From Didymella arachidicola (lineage: Eukaryota; Ascomycota; Dothideomycetes; Pleosporales; Didymellaceae), in the NCBI GenBank assembly GCA_016630955.3, contig CM050001.1:1054001-1118000 (forward strand): DNA of 64,000 nucleotides, given 5' to 3'. Each line of letters opens with the position of its first letter. The first letter of the stretch is position 1. The position numbers and the translations under genes are program-made. Shown here in pieces: positions 31,930-42,095 of this stretch. The notes beneath the pieces are model-generated. The model saw only the letters and a program-made list of their open reading frames with translations, was not told the DNA's origin and ran no database searches.

Positions 31930-32200
31930 ATGTTGTATTACTGTCAGAGTCGACTGCAATCCGAGACCTTCAAGTACTGCCGGGAGTGGCCTCATGTAAT
32001 CGCTGGCACTTTCCAGCTTAAGCTAGACACTGAGAAGATGTACGTTTGAACACGATGGCTGTAAATGGCGTGCACAGGTCGCCAAGTATGCTGCTATCAT
32101 TAGGGAAAACCTCGCTGCGTCCCAGCAAACACCAGTAGAGTGGCTTAACGTACAGACGGCAGATAGAAACTACTTAAAGTGTTTCGAGGTACCAGACTGA
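31930..32200 (+). pseudogene. possible 3' end of a host gene
   Basis: Just right of T6 the plus strand reads YCREWPHVIAGTFQLKLDTE, then after a one-base shift FEHDGCKWRAQVAKYAAIIR through ...RNYLKCFEVPD and TGA at 32198-32200. The smooth amino-acid use suggests the tail of a protein gene truncated by T6 and frameshifted. Family unknown; could be chance. Confidence 0.35.
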
Positions 32201-33334
32201 GAAAGGAGGCATCATGATATACGGCTCATGATTTTCTTGAATGCATGAGCCACCTCTCAGCCTCTTGTAAAATAGTCCCTGATGCGTCATGTTGGAAAGC
32301 ATCATCTGCAGAATCGAAGTCGCTGAAGTCTTACCCGCACTATGAGTACAACCCGTACTATGAGCACAACCCGAACTTAAAGCAGATCGCTAGTGCTCTT
32401 GCCTACATTTGAGTAGTAGACGCGGCGGTATGAGTTTGTAGTCAGATGATAGGAGGCTCAATTAGTTTTCCATGTTCTCGTAATTGCTCAACCACAAAGC
32501 TGGTGAAGACGGCACGACCAAAAAGACTACATCATTCCCTCAGGAGAGTAAAGGAGCTTGGCAGGGAATTGTGAAAGTGCGATTAACTTGCGTGGGCTTG
32601 GACTGAAAAGAGCTACGGCAGGTACTTCATCACTTCGTTGAACCTCTCTCGACTGCTATTGTGAGGGTCAGCCCTTTTCCCCTTCCTCTAGCAGTTGAGC
32701 ACCGCGTTGCCGCATCCAGTCACGAACTTTTTCACACGAGCAGAAGAGGCCGACTTTCTAGCCGAGCCACAGTAGTGTGCAGCAGGGCAACGTTCACTTT
32801 GGACGATACCAGCTGCTTCATTGTTGTGAGCTCTGCAGTGGTCGGGCTTGACTGATCCAAACAAAGGCAGGTTGCTGCAATTGTCTCCTTTGTTTGCCTT
32901 GCCCGTTCTGGGACCTTGTCCTATCTTCAACCCCAGCTTCCTTTGTCTTCTTGTTCTAGCTCACAAACAGTCCGATCGACCCTTTGTCTTTCCAACGGGT
33001 TCGCTATACAGGAGTGCTGAAGTCGGACAAGTCCTGCATACTCAATGCGCTTGATCAGAAAAGACATCGCACTAAACAACGACTCATTTACGATGCCTCC
33101 ATAGTCTAGTCTCATCTCTCTCAATGCGTGCCGACAACGAACTTCGTTCTTTGTTCCATCTTCTGAAAGACAGACATAGAACACAAGACAATTGCACCAG
33201 AACACCGCTACATAAGGACCGTCAACTACAAGACATGCCGCTACTATCAGGTTTTATCGCGTCTTGCAGCACATCGACCTAAAGGCATATCACAACTCGC
33301 CACATACTGCGTACCAAGTAGTGTACGCGCGGCT
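32201..33334. other. intergenic, nothing firm
   Basis: About 1.1 kb upstream of the membrane protein gene. Several 60-90 codon frames occur but none has a recognisable motif or a strong start. It likely contains the promoter and leader of the gene at 33335. Confidence 0.4.
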
Positions 33335-34843
33335 ATGACACCTCTACTTGAGGCCTTCACGGCCCGACTGGAATCTCCTCTCCACCAATACCGATTACGG
33401 ATGGTAACATGGGTGTTCTTCACTCAATACCGCTTTCCAACTTTTCGCGGAATCGGCTATAGGTTCGTCGATTTCCTCATTATCATACTCGCATTTTACC
33501 TGGACACAATTAGTGCCTTTTACAGCTTTGTCCATCAATTCGTGGTTCGTCTCCACAACCGCTGCAATGTTATCAAAACGAACGTCTCGAACCGCTTAGC
33601 CACCGAGCTTATGGTGATGAAGGACAGCCTTAACGGCTTTGTGATCTCGGCCCTCATCTCTGCCGGTGTCACCGCCAACCGTTGGAGCATTGTCTTCCAC
33701 ATCAGCGGCAACCGAGTCCTGCATTATCTGGCGATGCTACCTTACCTTGTTCCAACCTTGGTCATTTTGTATATGGTCTCCTACACGAGCAAGGATGAAC
33801 TCTTAAACCTGCCTCTCGAGATTCGCCCTCTTGAGTACCTTCCCTTGGGTACGAGCGTTGATCACTCGGTTGTAGTCCTGAACTTGCCGGCTGGGCTTCG
33901 TAACCCTTATGTCGCAATCATCCCAGTCATCATCGCTGGCCTCTTCGTAGGCGTTATTTTCAACGCATTTTGTCAAGATATTGCTCGTGCTATGGTACAA
34001 GTTGCAGCTGCTATTCGACTCTACTGGCAACCATACTCGGATCGCTTGCACCAGATTTTAAAGGCCATCCAAGTACGGCTGAGTCAGAAATTCTCACGGA
34101 TGCCCGCAATTGCATCTGCTTACCTCGGCTTCTACGCTCCTGTGGTTTTTGCCGCGATCGCTTCGATCTGGCGCCAAGTCGAGGCTCGATCTTCGGTGCT
34201 TATGACCGCAATGATCTCCGGTCTTTCACTTCCTATCTCGCTCAGTGATTGCGACTGTTCCAAGATCCTCAAATTTCTCACCACGACCGCTATTGACCAT
34301 GATGTGAGCCTCCTCTCACTCTTGTTTGGCTCCATTCGTTTCGCAGCCGACGTCTGCATCTGGCTTGCGAACTGCTTCGTAGTCCTCCACAAGGAGCTCG
34401 AGAAGCTCATCTTTGAGAACAAAGAGGGAGCTTGGGTAGCCAGGGCCGACTGGTTGGAAAGCTGTATGTGCGCTATCGTGAGTGCTGCGGTGTTCTATGG
34501 GGCTCTGTCACTGGGTTGTCGCATTTGGAATGCCGATATCTGTGCTCCCGTTCGCGACGCAGTCGTTAGATGCCGAAACGGGGTTGCAGCCAGATTGGAT
34601 GTTGACATGGAAGGTAGTAATAACGCTTTGAAACCGGAGGAGCTGTCGGGCAACGACGTGCCGTTCACCCACACGAATCTGGCCATTTGCTCTACAGGTG
34701 TGGGGGGTTTGCCGCAAGACACTGTCGCAAGAGGCGATGAGCCTGAGGAGGTGGACGACTTCCTAGGGCCGATTGACATTTGGAGTGATGACGAAAGTGT
34801 TGCAGGATCCCTTAGCGGAACCGCAGCTAAAGCAGGCTGTTAA
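33335..34843 (+). CDS. multi-pass membrane protein of unknown function
   Basis: An intronless 502-residue frame. Hydrophobic stretches that could cross the membrane lie at about residues 44-66, 128-149, 190-212, 260-280, 318-350 and 376-396. The segment after 400 is soluble and acidic (EEVDDFLGPIDIWSDDESVA), presumably a cytosolic tail. No signature of a transporter or enzyme family was recognised. Codon use and length make a real gene likely. It is the first intact host gene right of the transposon row and stands alone in about 5 kb. An internal start at residue 23 (MVTWVFF) is an alternative. Confidence 0.7.
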   Translation: MTPLLEAFTARLESPLHQYRLRMVTWVFFTQYRFPTFRGIGYRFVDFLIIILAFYLDTISAFYSFVHQFVVRLHNRCNVIKTNVSNRLATELMVMKDSLNGFVISALISAGVTANRWSIVFHISGNRVLHYLAMLPYLVPTLVILYMVSYTSKDELLNLPLEIRPLEYLPLGTSVDHSVVVLNLPAGLRNPYVAIIPVIIAGLFVGVIFNAFCQDIARAMVQVAAAIRLYWQPYSDRLHQILKAIQVRLSQKFSRMPAIASAYLGFYAPVVFAAIASIWRQVEARSSVLMTAMISGLSLPISLSDCDCSKILKFLTTTAIDHDVSLLSLLFGSIRFAADVCIWLANCFVVLHKELEKLIFENKEGAWVARADWLESCMCAIVSAAVFYGALSLGCRIWNADICAPVRDAVVRCRNGVAARLDVDMEGSNNALKPEELSGNDVPFTHTNLAICSTGVGGLPQDTVARGDEPEEVDDFLGPIDIWSDDESVAGSLSGTAAKAGC

Positions 34844-37039
34844 GGCTGGCATGGGCCTGTGCTTTGTCGTTTAGACAAATAGCATGCTCTCATTTCTCTG
34901 CTCTCATGCCAGCTTATACCTGTGTAATTCATCATACACTGCGATTCGCGTCATTGTGATACTCTGCAGTCTTCCCATTACAGTGTCCCGAATTTGTTCC
35001 CAAGCAGGATTTGTTATCAACGACGGCAATTTTCTCACTCAAGTCGTCTTTCGGAGGGCCGCAACATGTCCAATTAAACGTGCCGTACCAATATAAGAAG
35101 CTTAGCACTACAACTCAGAAGCGATCATGTAAGAGAATTCTTGCAACAGAACTAGTCTTCTAGCCTCTACCATAACCAAATTGACCACCAAGTTCCTTCC
35201 AAATATAGGGAAATATTGTAACCTTAAGTAGATTTGCCTTGTCATTCCGCTCGTGGGCAGTATGCGTCTCGTTGGTACGAGCCACCATAAGAGGTCCAGG
35301 AACTAAAGCGGCATAGCTATGTCTTCAAGACAGCCCTGTTCCTACTCGGTGTCAAGCATCTTTAGGTAGTCACGATCACTCATCTCCTTAGCCGCAACGA
35401 CGCTATGTGTTAAGGGAATTTGAAGCTCACGTTGCTCGGTACCTTCTGTTCTTAATTGTACCAGCAATCTTTAGGTTAAGGCTGCGTAATTCTCTGAGCC
35501 TCATCCATATTCTTACGAGCGGCGATCGTTTGTATTAGTGTGCGTATCGCTTATCTTCCACAAAAGTCTCAGCTAGCACAGCGCCAAAGAGATCAGCAAC
35601 CCAACCTCATACCTTGCGCATTATTGTAAAAACTTGTTCATTAGATCAAAGCATATTATCGAAATGGCTTGGTCCTAAGGTAATTTTTGCTTGATAAGGG
35701 GTCTCCAAGTCTTGGTGCTCGAATTTCTATATACCCAGGTAAGAGGCCTATCACCGTAAAGCTCTGTCAACCAGCATCACGTGCTCTGTTACATAATCAT
35801 CTGTAGGGTGTATATTCCCTCTTCCCCTCATTAGATAGGAATCAACCTAGTCCCTCTTTTCTACGCCTGGCCTCTGCCCGCACACAAGTTCTGACTAATG
35901 ACCAAAGGATAACATGGCAGCATTACAGGAAGTGAGGAGAATTAATATGAAAATTAACCTTTTGAAAATAACAGGCAACATGCTAGTCGATTGTTCGAGC
36001 TACCATCGCCTTTGGTGACGATGATTTTCTATCGAAATCGAACTATGTGCAGTTGCTAAGGCCGTGAAACCCCGAACTCCTGATGTCAGCTGGAGCCGCA
36101 CGCCACGTTGATCCACGTAATAGCCGAGTTAAAGTGGCATGAACTGAGGGTGCCGCCTGGCGATGAGCTCTTCATGGGCGCTACCCCCCTGAGCAACATT
36201 CACACTTGGAACGCTACCAGGTTTGCGAACTCTAGAGCATTCTTACTTCATGCTTCGCCTACGATCCACTAGTGGACATAAGCTATCTTGCACGCCAATC
36301 GAAATAGATCACGGAAAGCAATCACACAAGTCTTTCAAGTTAGACTCATCGGTGAGTAGTTTTGCAGACTGCACTTCAAAACGATCCATACCACATTGCT
36401 GTCTGGTCTCAGCGGATCATTCGAAGAAGTAAATCCACTCTATCTACCTTTGCACTACCGTCTGGAAACTCTATGCAGAGTCGATGCGAAAATTTACCTG
36501 CAGCCCTATTCTCTAGCTGATGGAAGAACTAGAGACGCTAATGTATCTGCCCTCATCCCTCCGTTCCACCGACGTTCAACAGAGCCTGTATCAACGGCCG
36601 TTGGGATCACACTAAGTGTCTTATTCAACCTACCACTCTACAAGATCCCGCGATGCTCCGCGGTCATGGTCTTCAGTACACCATCAACTACACTAGATTC
36701 TCCCTACCAATTACCTTCGGTCCTCTTCTCACCCGCAGCGAATAAGGTATTGACTTGGCTTCCCTGTCGAGAGGTCGGTTCGAGGGAAGACCGACTCTCG
36801 AAGGTCACAGTAATCTGAAATTGCTATATGGGCGAGAGAAAGCGCGGGGTGCAGAGGTTGCATTCCGGTAGGTACGTTCGGTATATCCCCGACGAGGTTG
36901 GCGGTGTTGGACCTGCTATGATCACCAAGAGTCGATGGACAAAGCACGAGGGGGTGTAGGAGTACTGGGTATAAGAAACAGCCAGTTTATAAGATCTGCA
37001 GGTTCTGGAATCTTATATACTAAACGAGAGAGGTAACCG
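34844..37039. other. intergenic with possible decayed coding sequence
   Basis: No intact gene. On the minus strand around 35500-35160 one frame reads EQRELQIPLTHSVVAAKEMS, then DRDYLKMLDTE, stop, EQGCLEDIAMPL, stop, FLDLLWWLVPTRR, which may be a degraded gene. Plus-strand frame 36396-36818 (140 codons) lacks any motif and is not called. Confidence 0.35.
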
Positions 37040-38410
37040 TTACCAGAAGTACTCCACCAGCAAAGCGCCCAACTCGCATGGCGAAGTCCCAAAGAAGGCA
37101 TCCCGAACAATCCCTGCATCCCTACTTCCCCTAAGATAAACTGGCAAGCTGATCGATAACCAGGCAAAAACCCAGACATACCCCACTGTGCGCTCAAATC
37201 GCTCCATCCCAGCGCCCGATCGTACCACGCATCGCCACAGCCTCACTACAACCCTCTCGACCGTAATATCCACAGGCTGACTTATGAAAAATCTGAACTC
37301 GCCCACATCTCTGCGCGTGACGTTGAACATCTGATACTGGTGCACGATCGTACTCACCCCGAACGCGAGGAAGACCTGCGCGACGCCCGACCAAAATGTC
37401 CCCTGTCGCAAGCTGAGAGCTCGAGCGATACGGCGCGCAGGGGCAGATACCATGCGGCGCATAGTCTGATGGTACACGGCCCAAAATCGTCGCACTGACC
37501 AGGCGTCGCTGAGGCGGCCCATAAGCGGGGGCAGCTGCCATCGTTCGTAGATGCGGAGCGTGACTGCGACTGCGGAAGCGCAGGTGTAAAAGCTGAGGAG
37601 GCGGGCGTAGATCCAGAGAGCGCCTGTCCAGCCGATTGCTGCGTCTATGAGCAATGTGGTGCGTGGGACAGCAGGGTTAAGTTTCTGCTCAAGAGCGGAT
37701 ACGAGGCCGAGCACGACGAGCATGAGGAGTGAGCCAATGTACGCAACAGATGCTGTCTGGGCCTGGTGCAAGATCCAGCGTCGATTCGAGAGGGGGGCGA
37801 CAGGATCGGTAGGTACGTCCTTGATCTGCCAATTCCAGCCTATGCCTCGATGTGAGGGGATCATCAATTCATAAGCCCAGCGCAGCTTTGACCACATGTC
37901 CGGGCAGTCTTCGATTCGTCCCGCAAGAGTCTTGCTCCCCTTACTGCTGCTGATGTAGAGCGGTGCATCGTTGCCGTTCTCAGGACTGAAAACGGCAAAG
38001 TCGACAAACCAGAGCGGCATAATGATGAAGCCGGAGCTGCGGTAGAAGTCTGCCGAAGGAAAGCCAAAAGTGTAGCATGGCGCCAACATACACATTGAGA
38101 GAATGATTGGGAGAATGATGCATGCCGTGCGCCGGCGACGACGGGAGAAAAAGGGCAGAAGTGTCAAGGCGAACGTTGCTGGCAGGTAGGCGGCTGGGAT
38201 GGGCTTGCGCTCATCAAGCGGCGGGATGAGTTTGGCGATAGCATCCATCATGGCCCAGTTGGATGGCTGGATGACTGACGTAGTGTTTATAGTATTTAAA
38301 CGTCTTGCTGGAGTTCGTGACGTGGTCGGTGGCCTAAGTGGCCTGATATCTTTTACGACTTCGAACGTAGTCAGCGCATCTACCGAGAGATCTGCCAAGC
38401 TCTTGGCCAT
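37040..38410 (-). CDS. wax-synthase-like membrane-bound O-acyltransferase (MBOAT)
   Basis: From the first in-frame ATG (38410, MAKSLADLSVDALTTFEVVK) to TAA at 37040, 456 residues, no introns; the frame is open without an ATG to 38554, so an upstream exon is possible. Multiple membrane segments flank the motifs HRGIGWNWQIKDVP, SVRRFWAVYHQTMRR and FLAFGVSTIVHQYQM; the last contains the conserved His expected at the active site. This pattern fits the fungal wax synthase-like MBOAT group (PF13813), which transfers acyl groups from CoA to hydroxyls and often modifies lipids or secondary metabolites. No biosynthetic cluster partner is visible nearby, so the substrate is open. Confidence 0.75.
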   Translation of the reverse strand: MAKSLADLSVDALTTFEVVKDIRPLRPPTTSRTPARRLNTINTTSVIQPSNWAMMDAIAKLIPPLDERKPIPAAYLPATFALTLLPFFSRRRRRTACIILPIILSMCMLAPCYTFGFPSADFYRSSGFIIMPLWFVDFAVFSPENGNDAPLYISSSKGSKTLAGRIEDCPDMWSKLRWAYELMIPSHRGIGWNWQIKDVPTDPVAPLSNRRWILHQAQTASVAYIGSLLMLVVLGLVSALEQKLNPAVPRTTLLIDAAIGWTGALWIYARLLSFYTCASAVAVTLRIYERWQLPPLMGRLSDAWSVRRFWAVYHQTMRRMVSAPARRIARALSLRQGTFWSGVAQVFLAFGVSTIVHQYQMFNVTRRDVGEFRFFISQPVDITVERVVVRLWRCVVRSGAGMERFERTVGYVWVFAWLSISLPVYLRGSRDAGIVRDAFFGTSPCELGALLVEYFW

Positions 38411-38622
38411 CCTGTTCGTCCCGGTGCGCGGCGATGAAGGCTCCGAGTCGCCGTCGATGAAGACACCTGCAGCGTCTATTTCCGGCAATGAGCTACTGCG
38501 GCAGAACGAGGACGACGGGGAAGTAAAGGCCTGTTGACCAATAGGCAGGAGCAAGTTTGCTTAAGTTAAAAAAGATACCTGACGGACTTCACTGGTCCAT
38601 CTGTCGTGTCGCACATCTTCTT

Positions 38623-39130
38623 CTACCCAACTGCAAGTTTGCGTGATGGATGGACGGAGATCGCGATATCTGAAGGGCATGCATTGTATTCTTTGTCTCG
38701 CTGTCCCTGCTTTCCAAGAGCTACTTTTGTGCCGTAAGGGTCGTTTTCGTTCAAGTGCTCGACCTTCCCCAACGGTGATGGAGAGCGCACCAGGAAGAAG
38801 AAATGGTTCATGGCGCACGAAGAGTACAACAGCAGCCCCGTCTTGCACATGATACCCCCATCGTTTTCCTTCAGGACTACTTGCCAGCACTCGCTTGTGA
38901 TTTCAGCCTCATTATCGCTGCTGTGCGGTCTGATTCCTGTTCCAGTGCAGCTCACATCATCACCTCTGGATATCAGCAAGATCGTGGTGCTGGGTATGCT
39001 GTACTTTTCGAAGTCCAGCGCATCGACTATGATATCCGTAATGCTGGACCGCTTCTCTTCATGGGCAGTTCCGCGTAGTATGCCATATTCAGTAGATGCG
39101 GCAACGATGGATAGTCGGCTCGCGGACTGT
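38623..39130 (-). CDS. tentative exon of an unknown gene
   Basis: The minus strand stays open from an acceptor-like TGACAG near 39135 to a TAG near 38621, reading ITDIIVDALDFEKYSIPSTT, ECWQVVLKENDGGIMC and GKVEHLNENDPYG. The charged, balanced composition favours this strand over the equally open plus frame 38810-39220. No start codon or first exon can be fixed and no family is recognised. Confidence 0.3.
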
Positions 39131-39135
39131 CACAA

Positions 39136-39895
39136 TGAATCGGTAAGTTTTTGGCAGTTGAAACTGATAGATCTGCAAGCCATTAGCTGCCGAGTACAGA
39201 CACTTCAGACTGATTCTTGATACCGAGTGGTCCTAGCGAAAGGTTCATACGATCAGCGAATAGAGGCGTCTAGGGCACTGCTGCGGATAGAGGCCGACGA
39301 CCTCCAGTCTGAGGAAGATGTCTATGAAGTGCGCTTGATGTGACAGAGGGGATATATCCATGGCGGTCCACTCAATCTCCTGCACGTCTAGCAGTGTGTG
39401 AGCGTCGACACTACGTAGGTGCGGCGGCTAGACATGTCTATCGCGGAAACTATATCGTTATATGGGGCGCAACGGCTGCTGGGAGTTGAGATCAATACGT
39501 GTGAGAATTAGCAGCGTGTTCCCTGTGAGGCAATCGCTCAGAATGTGGTGAGGAGTAGTGTTCCTTGTGGTGACTGCTAGTAGAGGCTCATCTTAGCGCA
39601 GGATGAGAGAATCCGGCGGCGGGCACTGGAGCAACGGCGGCTTCTGCAAGGCATATCTGGCGGGAGGTAAGAACCCATTCCGCAGATGCGTTGGGCTATC
39701 GGCACAATAGTCGCACAAAGGCACGTGAAAAACACAAGTTGTGCATGAGCAGCAGCTCTGCGCCGCTTCGCTGAAGCTGGACCTGGGGGCTAGCAAAGAG
39801 GCTCGTGCACAATGCGCCGTGCTGCGTCCCGCCGCGGAACCGAAGTGGACCCTGACACGCTCTTTGATTGGCGTGCCAGGAAATACCGTGTCCGT
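39136..39895. other. intergenic, nothing recognised
   Basis: No supported feature up to the TA (39894-39895) that borders the degraded transposon. Confidence 0.4.
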
Positions 39896-40374
39896 GCACC
39901 TCATGAGCCGGGTCAGCGAGTGAGCCACCCCACTACCTTTAAGCATCAGAAAGAATTAAGATTATCAAGCTACACACAAAAGCGATTATTGTAAGGAAAG
40001 CTAGCAGATTAATCTATTAACTATTGCGCATATTTTAGCTATCTTCACTTTCTTGTAGCGGTAATTATGCGACTACTAGTGCTCAATCTAGGTGGGGGGG
40101 TTAGGGAACGCGCGTGAACCACGCGTGGCCTGCGCACGGCAGCACTAGCACGTTGCTTTGTTATTTTTAACTGCGACTGCTGTAAGACCTTGCCCTTAGC
40201 CTGTTTAGGCAATTAGATACTTTTTTGAGCGTCGCGATCGCGTTTCTAAGCTGCTCTCGCTGCCTTGCGCGCGTTAATTTCAGCACGTAATTTAGCAGCC
40301 TTGCGATCGCGCTCTTCTTTCTTCCTTAACTGCCTTACACAGTTATCCTCCTTCTCTTTTGCCTTAAGCAGTTT

Positions 40375-40891
40375 TGTTACGATCCGCGGAACACGAAGGA
40401 TCACAACGAGTATTACACCCCAGTACGGCACAGCAGGAGTTGGCAGCATGGGCAACTACAAGGAAAGACAGGGCAACGCTTCGACTCTGCGAACGACATC
40501 ACGTCACGTGACACTGATCAAAAGTCTTGGCAATGATCGGTGTGATCAGTGCTCAGTGCGATCAGTGATCAGTGAGATCAACGATCAGTATGATCAGTAC
40601 CTTACAGGTACTGAGCACACTGCATATCTCTTTAGTATATAGCATATAGGAACACAACCCTTATAGTTCGTGTTCAACCTAAGTTATCAAGTTTGTCTTT
40701 GGATCTCAAACCCAACCTTCGAGCTAGACAGTCTACTCTGTACTACTCATCGTTACCCTGCTCTCAAGACTGACAGATCGTATCTGTACACCTTATTGCA
40801 ACCAACCCCTTCGGCTTCCTGTCACCGTACTCATCCCCGAGAACCAATAGAATTAGTGCTTACGAGCTTTGCTTAAAGTACGACTTCAACA
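40375..40891 (+). mobile_element. solo LTR A of the Gypsy family (517 bases, sense = plus)
   Basis: Begins TGTTACGATC and ends CGACTTCAACA, flanked by AGTTT at 40370-40374 and 40892-40896. The last 250 bases match LTRs B, C and D closely. The U3 part holds its own motif array (GATCAGT units) and a TATATA just upstream of AGGAACACAAC. It lies inside the degraded transposon. Confidence 0.88.
40515..40600 (+). promoter_or_regulatory. U3 motif array of LTR A (GATCAGT units)
   Basis: GATCAGT or GATCA recurs about eight times in 86 bases (for example GATCAGTGATCAGT). The same position in the other three LTRs holds unrelated motifs. A TATA box follows at about 40636. Reading this as a promoter-proximal enhancer array is inference. 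Confidence 0.55.
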
Positions 40892-41305
40892 AGTTTATTC
40901 TAGTGCTAAATTTCACACCTAGTGGTTTTTGCAGCCTCTTCCTCTAACTACTGCTGCTTAGTTGCCGCCTAGCGTTAATCGGCACGTGCCTTCAATTAGG
41001 GGCTCTACTAGGTAGCACTACCCTGTAAATTAAGGTTATCTGTAGCTAGAGGCAGTGCTTTCTTCTTTTTATTCTTCCTCTTCTTAGCTGCTATTGCCTC
41101 TCTAAGGCCTTAAATCTTATGCTAGGTAAGCTTATTAAGCACGTAGAGGTAGTAGATTCTCTATTTAACTGCGTCTGCAGTAGCAAGGTTCTTATCCTTT
41201 ATAGCGCTCCTTAGTAGTAACTTAGTCTTTAACTAACTAGGCTTAGGAGAAGCCGCCTAAGGTCCTACTTACTATAGAGGTGTTGTAGGTAGTAGAGGTG
41301 TTAGT

Positions 41306-41769
41306 TGTTGAAGTCGTACTTTAAGCAAAGCTCGTAAGCACTAATTCTATTGGTTCTCAGGGATGAGTACGGTGACAGGAAGCCGAGGGGGTTGGTTGCA
41401 ATAAGGTGTACAGATACGATCTGTCAGTCTTGAGAGCAGGGTAACGATGAGTAGTACAGAGTAGACTGTCTAGCTCGAAGGTTGGGTTTGAGATCCAAAG
41501 ACAAACTTTAACTTAGGATTGAACACACACTGTAAGAGTTGTGTTCCTACGTACTATTATACTATTAAGATCTGGCTGCTACCATCGCGTAGTAGCTTAA
41601 CCATCTGTAACTCTGCAGGTGGTGTAGCCACCTTGTGGTGGTCTGCCACCTTGCATATCTTAAGGTGGTTGCTCTTGGCGAGGTGGTTAGTCACGTGACA
41701 CGTGACACGCTGTCATCCTAAGCGATACCCCGCTTCCTATCAGTACCTGTTCTTTCGGAGATCGTAACA
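41306..41769 (-). mobile_element. solo LTR B of the Gypsy family (464 bases, sense = minus)
   Basis: On the plus strand it runs TGTTGAAGTCGTACTTTAAG to GATCGTAACA with TTAGT at 41301-41305 and 41770-41774. Conserved R/U5 part, TATAATAG box, then a motif array and a CACGTGACACGTGACACG block shared with LTR D. Confidence 0.88.
41616..41697 (-). promoter_or_regulatory. U3 motif array of LTR B (AGGTGG/CCACCT units)
   Basis: AGGTGG occurs three times and CCACCT twice, with a further GGTGG, within 82 bases. The array sits between the TATA-side conserved block and the CACGTG block, as in the other copies. Confidence 0.55.
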
Positions 41770-42095
41770 TTAGTGTTCTAAACTAATTAAGTATAACGTT
41801 AGCGTTTAGTAGGTAGATACCTATAGTTTTTAAGGTACTCTCTACTAACGCCTTAGTAAAAGTATAAACCTAGGTAGGCTAAAACAGGCTTATAAAGTTA
41901 GCCTTAGTTACTAGGTACTATCTCTATATTATATAGTTATATTTAACTAGTTAGTTAGTATAGTTTTAAGCTAGTAACTTAAAGCATACTATATCTAGCA
42001 GCTAAAGCGTGTAGGTAGCATATAGAGGGAAGATAAGTAGCAGAATCTTATACTAATTATAGTAATTAATAAAGGCCTTTATTATATAGCTACTA

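Larger units (their letters stand above)
39896..42093 (-). mobile_element. RIP-degraded transposon of the T5 subfamily, carrying two solo LTRs
   Basis: The left TIR starts CCGTGTCCGTGCACCTCATG at 39896 after TA, with TGAGCC repeated at a 17-base period. On the minus strand the remnant shows T5-like transposase segments: TFTKALVESTLKTIGIY (T5: TFTKDLVVQAFKCTGIH), the Lys-rich AAKKRKNKKKKALPL and KEERDRKAAKLRAEINARKA. Stops are frequent. It is interrupted by LTR A (40375-40891) and LTR B (41306-41769), and its 5' part is cut off by T7 at 42095, where the DNA still aligns with T5 codons for QAFIEYAHANKILL. Confidence 0.75.

Noticed and set aside
36396..36818. 140-codon plus-strand frame
   Set aside because: No recognisable motif and no supporting context.
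40246..40455. Minus-strand frame joining transposase tail to MPMLPTPAVPYWG
   Set aside because: The first part is LTR A sequence; the frame only spans the insertion junction at 40375 by chance.
40515..40600. Interpreting the GATCAGT array as a CRISPR-like or satellite array
   Set aside because: Units are short and irregular, confined to an LTR bounded by a 5-base duplication, in a eukaryotic genome.
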